A stretch of 64,000 bases of DNA, from the NCBI GenBank assembly GCA_029779535.1, contig JAKPAG010000098.1:110993-174992 (forward strand), in the 5' to 3' direction. Both the position numbers and the translations under genes were made by a program. Below, one piece after another: positions 25,388 through 33,944 of the stretch. The first letter of the stretch is position 1; each line of letters opens with the position of its first letter. Below the pieces are notes generated by a model. That model searched no databases and was not told where the DNA came from. It saw only the letters and a program-made list of their open reading frames with translations. The stretch comes from Pseudomonadota bacterium (lineage in GTDB: Bacteria; Pseudomonadota; Alphaproteobacteria; Sphingomonadales; Sphingomonadaceae).

Positions 25388-25600
25388 GTGAGAGTGCTGG
25401 TCGACATTTCCCGTTGCCAGGGTCATGCCCGCTGCGAGGACATCTGCCCCGAAGTGTTCGCGACTGATGCGATTGAAGGCAAGTGCGTGATCGCCGATCC
25501 GCAGGTCCCGCCAGGGCTGGAGGACAAAGTGCGCCTCGCCGTGCGCAATTGCCCCGAAGGCGCGCTGCGGGTGGCGGGAGACGGAAAGGGCGGGGCATGA
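25388..25600 (+). CDS. ferredoxin, [3Fe-4S] type, P450 partner
   Basis: A 70-residue ferredoxin. DISRCQGHARCEDICPEVF and RNCPEGAL give three or four Cys ligands with His in place of the second Cys (C-x2-H-x2-C-x3-CP), the mark of 3Fe-4S ferredoxins that feed electrons to bacterial P450s. Start GTG at 25388, with GGGAG upstream. Its stop overlaps the P450 start (ATGA), so the two are made together. No ferredoxin reductase is seen in the window. Confidence 0.92.
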   Translation: MRVLVDISRCQGHARCEDICPEVFATDAIEGKCVIADPQVPPGLEDKVRLAVRNCPEGALRVAGDGKGGA

Positions 25601-26823
25601 CCCTGCAGTTCCAGCCGCCGCCGCCCGATCACGTTGCACCCGAACGGATGGTCGAGTTCGATTTCTTCCATATCCCGCCAGGTGTCGGCGATCCTGCCGA
25701 AATCTGGCACGATCTGGTCCGGCGCGGTGTGCCGGAGATTTTCTACACCCCTCGCAATGGCGGGCACTGGGTGTTCCTCGACTATGCCGACATCGTCGAG
25801 GCCTACCGCGATTACAGCATCTTCTCGACCTACCAGACCCCGGTTCCGCCGATCGAGCCGTTTCCCGTAGTCCAGCCGCAGGCCGTCGATCCGCCCGCAC
25901 ACAACACCTTCCGCCGCCTGCTGGCGCCGATGTTCACGCCGATTGCGGTGCGCGGGATGACCGATGAACTGCGCCGCCGCGCGGACCAGCTGATCGAGCC
26001 GCTGGCGGAGCGGGGCCACTGCGATTTCATTGGTGACTTTGCCGAACGCTTTCCCACCGGCACGTTCCTCTACCTGTTCGGCCTGCCGGAATCCCGGCTG
26101 GATGAATTCCTCGCGCTGGCCAACACCTTCTTCCGCTCGACCGACCCGGCCGCGCGGGCAGGCAACATCACGGCCATCTACGCCGTGCTGGACCAGTTGT
26201 TCCGCGACAAGCAGGCCAATCCGGGCGATGACATCGCCTCTGCGATTGTCACCGCGCGCAACGAGGCGGGCGAGCCGCACGACTGGACCGACGTGCTCAA
26301 TTGCGGGTTCCTGCTGTTCGTTGCCGGGCTCGACACGGTGACCAACACCCTGGCCTATATCTGGCGTTACCTGGCGACGACGCCGGCGGCGCAGCAGCAT
26401 TTCCGGGACCAGCTGGACGATCCCGACGCGTTCCTGCGCGCGATCGAGGAACTGATGCGGATCAACGCGGTGTCCAACCTGTTCCGCCGGGTGACGCATG
26501 ACTGCGAATTTCGCGGCGTCCAGCTGCGCCGCAACGACCGCGTGGTGCTGCCCAACACCGTGGCCAACCGCGATCCCCGCGTGTTCGCCGATCCGCAGAC
26601 GATCGACCTTGATCGCGCGGTCAACGTTCACGTCACTTTCGGGGTGGGGCCGCATCGCTGCGTCGGCTCGCACCTTGCCAAGCGCGAGGTCATGGTGGCG
26701 TTGCAGGAATGGCTGCGCCGCATCCCGCCGTTCGAACTCGACCCGGACCAGCCTGCCGGCTCGGTGTTCGGCGGTTCGGTGATGGGCTTTACCAGCCTGC
26801 GCCTGCGCTGGGACCGGCGCTGA
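25597..26823 (+). CDS. cytochrome P450
   Basis: A 408-residue soluble bacterial P450. FVAGLDTVTNTL is the I-helix oxygen-activation motif, IEELMR supplies ExxR, and FGVGPHRCVGSHLAKRE is the heme loop, with Cys at about 355. It hydroxylates an unactivated carbon using electrons from the overlapping ferredoxin. The TetR operator upstream and the nearby dehydrogenases and Baeyer-Villiger enzyme suggest it makes the first attack on a cyclic or terpenoid-like substrate; the substrate is not known. Confidence 0.94.
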   Translation: MTLQFQPPPPDHVAPERMVEFDFFHIPPGVGDPAEIWHDLVRRGVPEIFYTPRNGGHWVFLDYADIVEAYRDYSIFSTYQTPVPPIEPFPVVQPQAVDPPAHNTFRRLLAPMFTPIAVRGMTDELRRRADQLIEPLAERGHCDFIGDFAERFPTGTFLYLFGLPESRLDEFLALANTFFRSTDPAARAGNITAIYAVLDQLFRDKQANPGDDIASAIVTARNEAGEPHDWTDVLNCGFLLFVAGLDTVTNTLAYIWRYLATTPAAQQHFRDQLDDPDAFLRAIEELMRINAVSNLFRRVTHDCEFRGVQLRRNDRVVLPNTVANRDPRVFADPQTIDLDRAVNVHVTFGVGPHRCVGSHLAKREVMVALQEWLRRIPPFELDPDQPAGSVFGGSVMGFTSLRLRWDRR

Positions 26824-26858
26824 TTCCTTCTTTCCCCCTCGAAACCAAGGATACCCCG

Positions 26859-27290
26859 ATGACCCAGGAACGCCCGACCGGATCGAACCACGGCATGACC
26901 TATGCCTTCGCCAAGACCTTTGTCCGCGATCTGGAGGCGATGGGGCGGTTCTATGAAGCGGTGCTGGGGGTGATCCCGCTGTTCCGCCACGCCGATGAAA
27001 TGCTGGGCCGACCGATCGAGGAAATCGGCTATATGGCCAGCTATCCGGGCGGCCCTTCGCTGACCCTGATCAGCTATACCGATGGCAATCCGCCCGCCAC
27101 GGGCGAGGCGGTGCAGGGCTTCATCACCACCGACCTTGATGCCGCTTGCGCGCGGGCGCTGGCGCACGGCGGCAGCGTGCCCCAGCCAATCCACGAAGTG
27201 CCCGATTTCGGGGTCAGGGTGGCCTTCATCCTCGATCCCGAAGGGCACATCTGCGAAGTGGTGGAAATGACCGGCGCTGCCGCCGGCTGA
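26859..27290 (+). CDS. VOC/glyoxalase-fold protein
   Basis: A 143-residue vicinal-oxygen-chelate protein: FVRDLEAMGRFYEAVLGV opens the first beta-alpha-beta-beta-beta unit and VAFILDPEGHICEVVEM closes the second, with metal-ligand candidates His/Glu in the usual places. Such proteins isomerise, cleave or bind small metabolites. It follows the P450 by 35 bases in the same direction, so it likely belongs to the same operon. It ends three bases before the convergent TetR stop. Confidence 0.85.
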   Translation: MTQERPTGSNHGMTYAFAKTFVRDLEAMGRFYEAVLGVIPLFRHADEMLGRPIEEIGYMASYPGGPSLTLISYTDGNPPATGEAVQGFITTDLDAACARALAHGGSVPQPIHEVPDFGVRVAFILDPEGHICEVVEMTGAAAG

Positions 27291-27293
27291 TCG

Positions 27294-27947
27294 TCAGTCC
27301 GCAAGGTTGCGGGCGATCGCCGCGTCGGTCAGCCCCAGCCCGCGGCAGCAGAACCACAGCGCCTGGCGCACCAGCGCCTCGCCATCGTCGGCATAGGGGC
27401 GCGAGGCCGGGTCGAGCAGTTCGATCGAATTCATCATCGTCCCGATGTGTTCGACGAACATGTTGACGTTCTCGATCTTGATCGGTTCGCCCACCAGGTC
27501 GCCAGCAGCGCGGGCGGCGGCGTGGGCGGCTTCGATCTGGCGCATCGAGCGGCGCTGCGCCCGGCGATAGATCAGGCTGGCGAAATAGCCATCGCCCGCC
27601 AGGCTGGCGAGCGTCAGCCGGTAGCCGGCCTGGCCCGGCCCGTGCGGGTCGAGCACGATGCTGCGGAAATAGCGGTGCAGCGCGGTGACCAGCCCCCTGG
27701 TGCTGGCTTCCATCACGCCGACCTGCGCGTAATTCTGGTCCTGTTCGCGAAAGATCTGGCGCAGCACCGCGCGGTAGAGCGCCAGCTTGGACGGGTAGTG
27801 GCGATAGACCAGCGCTTCGGACACCCCGGCCTCGCGCGCGATCTGCAGCGTCTTGGCGCCATGATAGCCCTGGACGGAAAAGACCCGTCGGGCCGCCGCC
27901 AGGATGAGGTCGCGGCGCTCGCTGCCGGGGATGCGCTTCTTCGTCAT
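27294..27947 (-). CDS. TetR-family repressor of the catabolic island
   Basis: A 217-residue TetR. The N-terminal helix-turn-helix is RDLILAAARRVFSVQGYHGAKTLQIAREAGVSEALVYRHYPSKLALYRAV. The ligand domain is all-helical and specific to this protein. A likely operator, TAAGC-GCTC-ACTTA, begins two bases before its start codon, implying autorepression. The same pattern is found at four other promoters here. It probably releases DNA when the island's substrate or an intermediate binds. Confidence 0.93.
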   Translation of the reverse strand: MTKKRIPGSERRDLILAAARRVFSVQGYHGAKTLQIAREAGVSEALVYRHYPSKLALYRAVLRQIFREQDQNYAQVGVMEASTRGLVTALHRYFRSIVLDPHGPGQAGYRLTLASLAGDGYFASLIYRRAQRRSMRQIEAAHAAARAAGDLVGEPIKIENVNMFVEHIGTMMNSIELLDPASRPYADDGEALVRQALWFCCRGLGLTDAAIARNLAD

Positions 27948-27948
27948 G

Positions 27949-28000
27949 ATAAGCGCTCACTTACGCGCGTGAACACTCACGTCAACGCCTGGGCGCTTAT
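27949..28000. promoter_or_regulatory. TetR gene control region with nested inverted repeats
   Basis: It contains TAAGC-GCTC-ACTTA (27950-27963), CGTGA-ACAC-TCACG (27968-27981), and an outer pair ATAAGCGC/GCGCTTAT (27949-27956 and 27993-28000). The first matches the island operator with one change. The layout suggests two repressor dimers or tight autoregulation. Confidence 0.5.
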
Positions 28001-28061
28001 ATTCGCAGCGATGGCGGGGCGGTGAAGCACTTACTTCATCGCCCCGTCACTCACCTCCGGG

Positions 28062-29120
28062 TCAGGCTGCGAGCGGGGTCAGCGGCTCGGTCGGCATGTG
28101 GGTGGGGAAGCCGTGATCGTAGGTCCGGGTCAGCAGGCCGATGAAGGCGGGGTCATACATCGGATCGCTCGGCACCTCGAACGTGATCCCGCGCTGGCGC
28201 AGGTCGGCGATGAACACGTCGAACACGCGTTCGTGGGTCAGGTCGTCCTTGTGGTCGAGCGTGACCTTGAGTTCGTCCAGATCCATGAACACCTGGGCGT
28301 TCCAGTGGAACAGGTAGCGCGATTCGATCGCCGGAATCTGCTGGATCACCTGGCCTTCGGTCATGATCCGCCAGCCGCCGGCATGGTCCGGATCGGTCTC
28401 GATGGTCGAGGTGATGTCCAGCCCGGCCGGGCGGCGCATCGCCTCGGGTCCGTTGGCCTGGGCGGTGTGGTACATCATCTCGTTTTCGACCACCACCGCG
28501 CGGCCCCACATCGGCGCCTCGATGGTCTGGTAGGGGTTGCCGGGGCCTTCGGGCCAGTAATGGAAGCCGCCGCCGACGCTGCCCTTGTAATACCAGGCGA
28601 TGACCTGCGCCTTCTTGGCCTGCCAGGGCTTGAACAGCGTGGACTTGCACATGGTGTTGAGCAGCCAGGGCGGGGTGTTGTCCATGTCGACCCCGCGGAA
28701 CCGGGTGCCGTCGATATGCGGCATCCCGCCCATCGGGCAGGGGCCCTGCAGGTTGAACAGCATCGATTCCGGCTGGGCATATTTCGCGCCCCAGTAGCCC
28801 CGCGCCAGGTCAAGGAACCGCTTGTTGAAGAAGCAGTCCTCAAGCTCGGGATAGAGGCTGGTCGAACCCTTCGCGAAATAGCCGCGGAACACGGGCGAGA
28901 GGAACATGTCCCAGGTCGGCTTGAACCCTTCCGGCACCGAGCCGGAGGTGGTGGCGATCACTTCCTCGGGCGTCTTGAAGTGCTGGGCCAGGATCAGCGT
29001 CCACGGCCCTTCGCGGTTGATCACTGCGACCATCCGTTCGAACTGGTCGGCGCTGTAGGCGTCTTCGATGATCTGGGGGGCGGCGACGGGCCGGAACTTG
29101 GCGAGCAGGTCGATGTCCAT
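28062..29120 (-). CDS. putative Fe(II)/2-oxoglutarate-type oxygenase
   Basis: A 352-residue protein without signal peptide; no named family recognised. GGMPHIDGTRF gives an H-x-D (H135, D137) and MMYHTAQANGPE gives a later His (H218), with Arg soon after (R229/R230). The spacing fits the 2-His-1-carboxylate site of the phytanoyl-CoA-hydroxylase-like fold. It lies four bases upstream of nothing else in its direction but directly after the MDR gene (stop at 29124), so the two are co-transcribed from the operator at 30178. A second oxygenation step in the pathway is plausible. Confidence 0.6.
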   Translation of the reverse strand: MDIDLLAKFRPVAAPQIIEDAYSADQFERMVAVINREGPWTLILAQHFKTPEEVIATTSGSVPEGFKPTWDMFLSPVFRGYFAKGSTSLYPELEDCFFNKRFLDLARGYWGAKYAQPESMLFNLQGPCPMGGMPHIDGTRFRGVDMDNTPPWLLNTMCKSTLFKPWQAKKAQVIAWYYKGSVGGGFHYWPEGPGNPYQTIEAPMWGRAVVVENEMMYHTAQANGPEAMRRPAGLDITSTIETDPDHAGGWRIMTEGQVIQQIPAIESRYLFHWNAQVFMDLDELKVTLDHKDDLTHERVFDVFIADLRQRGITFEVPSDPMYDPAFIGLLTRTYDHGFPTHMPTEPLTPLAA

Positions 29121-29123
29121 GGC

Positions 29124-30113
29124 TTACCTTTCGAGCGTGGGATTGATTTCAAGCAGGATCTTGCCGCGCACGTGCCCGGCGGCGACCAGCCGCTGCGCCT
29201 CGCCGGCCTGGTCCAGCGGCATGACGGTGATTTCGGGCGCGCGGATCCGCCCGGCGGCCAGCGCTTCGACCAGCCCGGCGAGCTGGCGCGGCTGACTTTC
29301 GAAATCGGACACGGTCGGGATCACGGTCACTTCCGCCGCAGCGGCCCGGGCCGGATCATAGGGTGTTTCATCCGCGATCAGCGTGCCGATCGGGCAGATG
29401 ATCCCGCCGCGCTTCAGCGTTTCGATCGTATCAACGAACGTACCCTGACCGACCGTATCGACGATCAGGTCCACCCCGTCCGGCGCCCAAGCGCGGATCG
29501 CCTCGACCACGCCGCCGGCGCGGTAGTCGATCACGTGATCTGCACCCAGTGCGCGGACATAGTCGAAATTGCGCGGCGAGCAGGTTGCGGCGACTTCGGC
29601 CCCGGCCATTTTCGCCAGCTGGACCGCGAAGCTGCCGGTGCCGCCCGCACCGCCGTTCACCACCACGCGCTTGCCCGGCCCGGCCTGGCCCAGGTCCAGC
29701 ACAGCCTTCCATGCGGTCATCCCGGCGGTGGGCAGGGTCGCGGCCTGTTGCAGCGTGACGCTGTCGGGCAGGGGGATCACCCGTTCGGCCGCGCTGCGAA
29801 CATATTCGGCATAGGATCCGCGCTCGCCCAGGCCCTGGTTGCCGGGCGTGACCACCCGGTCACCCACGTTCAGGCCGGTTACCCCTTCGCCCACCTCTGC
29901 CACCACGCCTGCCGCGTCAAAGCCGACCACGAAGGGGAACTGGTACTGGAAATACTGCGCCAGCCAGCCTTCGCGGCTTTTCCAGTCGGCCGGGTTGACG
30001 CTGGCATAGCCGACCTGGACCACAACCTGCCCCTGCGTGGCCACTGGGCGCTCGATCTCGGCCAAGTGCAGCACTTCAGGACCGCCGAAACGGTCAAGCA
30101 CCATTGCTTTCAT
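29124..30113 (-). CDS. MDR-family quinone oxidoreductase-like protein
   Basis: A 329-residue zinc-less medium-chain reductase: MVLDRFGGPEVLHLAEIERP, then FPFVVGFDAAGVVAEVG, then GGAGGTGSFAVQLAKMAGAEV for NADPH. Such enzymes reduce quinones or the double bond of enones. ATG at 30113 is preferred over the ORF-track start at 30188, which would run through the operator. It is divergent from the SDR at 30232 and shares its control region. Confidence 0.88.
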   Translation of the reverse strand: MKAMVLDRFGGPEVLHLAEIERPVATQGQVVVQVGYASVNPADWKSREGWLAQYFQYQFPFVVGFDAAGVVAEVGEGVTGLNVGDRVVTPGNQGLGERGSYAEYVRSAAERVIPLPDSVTLQQAATLPTAGMTAWKAVLDLGQAGPGKRVVVNGGAGGTGSFAVQLAKMAGAEVAATCSPRNFDYVRALGADHVIDYRAGGVVEAIRAWAPDGVDLIVDTVGQGTFVDTIETLKRGGIICPIGTLIADETPYDPARAAAAEVTVIPTVSDFESQPRQLAGLVEALAAGRIRAPEITVMPLDQAGEAQRLVAAGHVRGKILLEINPTLER

Positions 30114-30177
30114 CACCGGAATCACTCCCCACGGGTCTTGCTGTTGATTGACACCAAGCCTAACTCTCCTATTGAAG

Positions 30178-30191
30178 TAAGTAAACACTCA
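30178..30191. promoter_or_regulatory. TetR-type operator in a divergent promoter
   Basis: TAAGT-AAAC-ACTCA sits midway between the MDR start (30113) and the SDR start (30232). It matches the island operator TRAGT-N4-ACTYA and would control both divergent operons. Confidence 0.6.
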
Positions 30192-30231
30192 TTAGTTGGC
30201 CCGACAAGATTCGGGCAAGGGGAGGCAGGCA

Positions 30232-31128
30232 GTGGACAAGGATCGCAAACTGGCGGGCAAGGTCGCGCTGGTCACCGGCAGCAGCCGCGGCATCGGCCGC
30301 GCAATTGCGCAGCGGCTGGCCAGCGCGGGGGCGACGGTGGTGGTCACCGGGCGGTCGGCCACGGCGCCGGCATCGGGCAAGCGGTTTGGCCAGGATCAGG
30401 TCGTGCCCGGCACCCTGGCGGAAACCGTGGCGCTGATCGAGGCGGCTGGCGGCAAGGCGCTGGCGCTGGCCGCGGACCTCGAAGATCCGGCCCAGCGCGA
30501 CAGCCTGGTCGACCGCGCGGCGGACCTGGCCGGGGGGCTCGACGTCCTGGTCAACAACGCGGGCTTTGCCGACTATGCCCGGGTTGAGGACATGACGCTG
30601 GACACCTTCGACCGGACGGTCGAACACTATGTCCGGGTGCCGTTCCGCCTGGCGCAGGACGCGATCCGGCACATGCGCAAGGGCGGGGCGGGGTGGATCG
30701 TCAACGTCGGTTCGATCACCGCCTATCCGCCGGTGCGGCCCTATCTCGACTATGCCAAGCAGGGCGGCGACGTGATCTACGCCTCGGTCAAGGCGGCGCT
30801 GCACCGCATGACCCAGGGATTGGCGGCAGAAATGGTCGATGCGAACATCGCGGTCAACGCGGTCGGCCCCAGCACGGCAATCCGCACCCCCGGCGCCGAA
30901 GCGCTCATCCCGGCGGACTATCCGTGCGAGGACGTGGCCTATCTCGCCGAAACCGTGCTGGCGATGTGCCACCTGCCCGCGGCCGAGCGCACCGGGCTGG
31001 TCGCCTTCTCGATGCATTTCCCGCACGCGCTGTCGCTGCCGGTCTACAGCCTCGACGGCACGCAGTTACTGCCCCCGGCCGAATTGCCGATCTATTCCCA
31101 TCCTGCCACCAGCCACGACGGATTGTGA
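30232..31128 (+). CDS. short-chain dehydrogenase/reductase
   Basis: A 298-residue [16 protein letters not shown] for the cofactor, NNAGFADYA, catalytic Ser in NVGSITAYP, and Y-x3-K in [13 protein letters not shown] at 30232 has GGGGAGG seven bases upstream; the ORF-track TTG at 30196 is rejected. It heads a tight five-gene operon and probably interconverts an alcohol and ketone. The insert [21 protein letters not shown] after the second strand is longer than in classical SDRs. Confidence 0.88.
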   Translation: MDKDRKLAGKVALVTGSSRGIGRAIAQRLASAGATVVVTGRSATAPASGKRFGQDQVVPGTLAETVALIEAAGGKALALAADLEDPAQRDSLVDRAADLAGGLDVLVNNAGFADYARVEDMTLDTFDRTVEHYVRVPFRLAQDAIRHMRKGGAGWIVNVGSITAYPPVRPYLDYAKQGGDVIYASVKAALHRMTQGLAAEMVDANIAVNAVGPSTAIRTPGAEALIPADYPCEDVAYLAETVLAMCHLPAAERTGLVAFSMHFPHALSLPVYSLDGTQLLPPAELPIYSHPATSHDGL

Positions 31129-31133
31129 GCGCC

Positions 31134-31478
31134 ATGGACCAGACCATCTACATCGTCGACGATATCGTCGCCGCGCCCGGCAAGGGGCGCGAATTGCTCG
31201 AACTCTATCGCAGCGCCTATGCGCCAGGCGCGAGGGCGCGCGGCATGGTGCTGGACCGCGAAATCGTTGCGCCGCCGATGTGGCTCGACGAATTGTCCAA
31301 CCGCCTGCTGATCACCTGGACCGTGCAAGGCGCGCCAGGCTGGTGGGGGCAGGGCGTGCAATCGCGCTATGACCCCGCGGTTGCGGAGTTCTGGCAGCAG
31401 GCGGATGGCCTGATTGCGCAGCGGGCCCGCTATTTCGGCGCGGCCGAAGCCGATGTGGAGGGGATCAGCCATGTTTGA
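31134..31478 (+). CDS. small Dabb/NIPSNAP-like protein
   Basis: A 114-residue protein, YIVDDIVAAPGKGRELLELYRSAYAPGARARGM, resembling one half of a dimeric alpha/beta barrel. The ATG at 31134 is used; a GTG at 31125 overlaps the SDR stop (GTGA) and is equally possible. It overlaps the next gene by eight bases. Proteins of this fold often bind or cyclise small molecules; no function is claimed. Confidence 0.65.
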   Translation: MDQTIYIVDDIVAAPGKGRELLELYRSAYAPGARARGMVLDREIVAPPMWLDELSNRLLITWTVQGAPGWWGQGVQSRYDPAVAEFWQQADGLIAQRARYFGAAEADVEGISHV

Positions 31479-32082
31479 TCTGGTCTGCCTGATCGACCTG
31501 TCCGAACCGGCCCGCGCCGGGCTTGCCGCCAGCCTCAAGGCGCTGGGCGGCTCGGCTGCCCCGGTGATGGAAGGCAATTTCAACGGCGGCGATCTGGCCG
31601 CGCGCTTCAGCTATACCGACGAGGCAACCTACCGCGCCGCGCGCCCCGCGATCGACGCCGCGCTGGCCGAGGCCGGGGCGACCCGCTGCAACTGGGCCTG
31701 CTTCGAACGCGGGCAGGGCGGCGCTGCCGCACCCGGGCTGGCGGACGGCGTGTGGCGCGGCCTGCTGCTGTGCGCCGACCGGCCGCAGGCCGAAGCCCGG
31801 CTGGACCAGTTCGAAGCCGAAATGGTGCTCATGCCCAAGTATATCCCGGCGATCCGCAACTGGCGCTTCAGCCGCGCGCTCGAAAGCGGCGGGGACCTCA
31901 AGTGGACCCATGTCTGGGAACAGGAATATGCCGACATCGGCGGGCTGATGGGCCCCTACATGCTGCACCCCTACCACTGGGCGCTGATCGACCGCTGGTT
32001 CGATCCGGAATGCCCGGACTGGATCGTCAACGTGACCCTGTGCCACAGCTTCGCCGCGCTGGGCGAAGCCGCGCTGAGCTGA
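31471..32082 (+). CDS. Dabb-domain protein
   Basis: A 203-residue protein whose C-terminal half, DLKWTHVWEQEYADIGGLMGPYMLHPYHWALIDRWF, resembles the stress-responsive alpha/beta-barrel (Dabb) domain; the N-terminal half looks like a second, diverged copy. It overlaps the previous small Dabb-like gene by eight bases and precedes the esterase by 13. The tandem arrangement suggests they work together, possibly on the product of the Baeyer-Villiger or SDR step. Function unknown. Confidence 0.65.
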   Translation: MFDLVCLIDLSEPARAGLAASLKALGGSAAPVMEGNFNGGDLAARFSYTDEATYRAARPAIDAALAEAGATRCNWACFERGQGGAAAPGLADGVWRGLLLCADRPQAEARLDQFEAEMVLMPKYIPAIRNWRFSRALESGGDLKWTHVWEQEYADIGGLMGPYMLHPYHWALIDRWFDPECPDWIVNVTLCHSFAALGEAALS

Positions 32083-32095
32083 GCGAGGCCCGATC

Positions 32096-33034
32096 ATGCC
32101 CGTAGATCCGCAAATCGAAGCCATGCTTGCCGCCGCGCCGCCCTGGCCGGGGGTGCGCGGCATGGACCTTGCCGCCCTGCGCCAGGCCGTGCGCGACAGT
32201 TCGGTCATGCTGCCGCGGGCAGAGGACGCGCCGGTTGCGGAAATTGCCGACCGCACCATCGCCGGGCCGGGCGGGCCGCTGGCCCTGCGGGTTTACACGC
32301 CTGAAGGCACCGGACCGTTCCCGATGGTGGTCTATTGCCACGGCGGCGGCTATGTGGTCGGCGACCTTGATACGCAGGACATGATCGCCCGCGCGCTCTG
32401 TAGCTGGAGTGGCGTGGTGGTGGTGTCGGTCGATTACCGGCTGGCTCCCGAGCACCCGTTCCCCGCCGCGCCCGACGATACCTTTGCCGCGCTGGAATGG
32501 GTCGCGGCCCATGCTGCCGAGATTGGCGGCCGGGCCGACCGGCTGGCCTTGGCGGGCGACAGCGCCGGGGGCAACCTGGTTGCCGCCGCCGCACTACGGG
32601 CGCGGGACCGAGGCGGTCCGGCGCTGCGTGCGCTGGTGAACATCTATGGTTCGTGCAACTACCCGTCCGAGCAGACCGCTTCGGCCCGGGAATATGCCGA
32701 TGGCCCGATCCTCAAGCAGCACGACATCAACTGGTTCTACGAACAATACCTGAGCGATCCCGCGCGCGAGCAGCACGATCCCCAGGCCGCTCCGGTGCGC
32801 GCCGCCAGCCACGCCGGGCTGCCGCCGACCTTCGTTGGCACGGCTGAATGCGATCCCTCGCGCGATGATGCCGAGCTGTTCGGCGCGAAAGTGGCCGCCG
32901 CCGGGGTCGAGGTGGAAGTGAAACGCTATCCCGGCATGGTCCACGGCTTTGCCTCGTGGGTCGGCTTCCTGCCCGGCGCGCGCGCCGTGCTGCAGGATGC
33001 CGCCGCCTTCCTCAAACGCCATCTGGAGAGTTGA
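32096..33034 (+). CDS. alpha/beta hydrolase, hormone-sensitive-lipase family esterase
   Basis: A 312-residue esterase: YCHGGGYVVGD is the HGGG oxyanion motif, LALAGDSAGGNLV has the nucleophile Ser, AECDPSRDDAEL the Asp, and GMVHGFASW the His, a complete triad. It hydrolyses short acyl esters or lactones. In this operon, with a Baeyer-Villiger monooxygenase nearby, opening of the lactone/ester made by that enzyme is the natural role. It ends two bases before the next SDR start. Confidence 0.9.
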   Translation: MPVDPQIEAMLAAAPPWPGVRGMDLAALRQAVRDSSVMLPRAEDAPVAEIADRTIAGPGGPLALRVYTPEGTGPFPMVVYCHGGGYVVGDLDTQDMIARALCSWSGVVVVSVDYRLAPEHPFPAAPDDTFAALEWVAAHAAEIGGRADRLALAGDSAGGNLVAAAALRARDRGGPALRALVNIYGSCNYPSEQTASAREYADGPILKQHDINWFYEQYLSDPAREQHDPQAAPVRAASHAGLPPTFVGTAECDPSRDDAELFGAKVAAAGVEVEVKRYPGMVHGFASWVGFLPGARAVLQDAAAFLKRHLES

Positions 33035-33035
33035 G

Positions 33036-33887
33036 ATGCCCGGTGCTGCTGAACTGTTCGCGTCCGGGGTTGCGGTGATCACCGGCGCAGGGGCCGGGAT
33101 CGGCGCGGGGCTGGCGCGCCGCGCCGGCGAACTGGGCATGACCGTGGTGGTCACCGACATCGACCTTGCCCGCGCCCAAGCCGTCGCAGGCGAAATCGTT
33201 GCTGCCGGGGGCACGGCTGATGCGCTGCGGGTCGATGTCTCGCGCGCCGAAGAGCTCGACCGGCTGGCCGAAACGGTCCACGCCCGCCACGGCGACGTCC
33301 GCCTGCTGGTCAACAACGCCGGGATCGAGACGATCGGCTACACCTGGGAAATCCCGGCCGAACGCTGGGACGCCACGCTCAACATCAATATCCACGGCGT
33401 GGTCCACGGTGTGCGCGCCTTTGCCCCGCAGATGCTGGCCAGCGGCCAACAGGCGTGGATCGCCAACCTGGCGTCGATGGGCGCGCTCAGCGTGATGCCG
33501 TGCCAGACCGCCTACATCATGACCAAGCACGCGGTGCAGTCGTTCAGCGAATGCCTCTATCTCGAAATGCAGCTCAAGCAGGCACCGATCCACGTCTGCT
33601 CGGTCCTGCCGGGCATGCTCAAGACCAGCATCTTCGAGGAAAGCGCAGGCGCGGGCGAACCGCCCTCCGCCGCAGGCCATCGCCGCAAGATGTTCGAAAT
33701 GATGCGCGAATACGGCATGGATCTGGCCGAAGGCTGCGCGCTGATCCTTGACCAGATCGCCGAAGGGCGGTTCTGGATCCACACTCAGCCCGAAATGTCG
33801 ATGCCCGCGCTGGAAAGCCGGATCGAATTCTTCCGCAGCCAGCAGCCCCCCGTGCTGAACGAGGCGGTCCGCGACTTGGTCGATTGA
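33036..33887 (+). CDS. short-chain dehydrogenase/reductase
   Basis: A 283-residue SDR: ITGAGAGIGAGLA, VVVTDID (Asp favours NAD), NNAGIETIG, Ser in NLASMGALS, Y-x3-K in AYIMTKHAV. It resembles alcohol dehydrogenases from catabolic clusters. It is the last gene of the operon that starts at 30232 and is convergent with the Baeyer-Villiger gene across a stem-loop. Confidence 0.9.
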   Translation: MPGAAELFASGVAVITGAGAGIGAGLARRAGELGMTVVVTDIDLARAQAVAGEIVAAGGTADALRVDVSRAEELDRLAETVHARHGDVRLLVNNAGIETIGYTWEIPAERWDATLNINIHGVVHGVRAFAPQMLASGQQAWIANLASMGALSVMPCQTAYIMTKHAVQSFSECLYLEMQLKQAPIHVCSVLPGMLKTSIFEESAGAGEPPSAAGHRRKMFEMMREYGMDLAEGCALILDQIAEGRFWIHTQPEMSMPALESRIEFFRSQQPPVLNEAVRDLVD

Positions 33888-33901
33888 CGTCAGGAAAAGG
33901 A

Positions 33902-33936
33902 CCGGCGGGACAAGGAGGGGAATGGCGTCCCGCCGG
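33902..33936. terminator. stem-loop between convergent genes
   Basis: CCGGCGGGAC (33902-33911) pairs perfectly with GTCCCGCCGG (33927-33936) around a 15-base loop. There is no T-tract, so it may be a weak bidirectional terminator between the SDR and the monooxygenase genes. Confidence 0.5.
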
Positions 33937-33944
33937 ACCGGGCT

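Noticed and set aside
28025-28058. Further TetR operator copies (ACTTAC and ACTCAC)
   Set aside because: The half-sites are not paired at the 4-base spacing seen in the real sites.
28098-30587. An 829-residue + strand ORF
   Set aside because: It runs opposite to the 2OG-like and MDR genes, whose motifs are clear; a typical GC-rich shadow.
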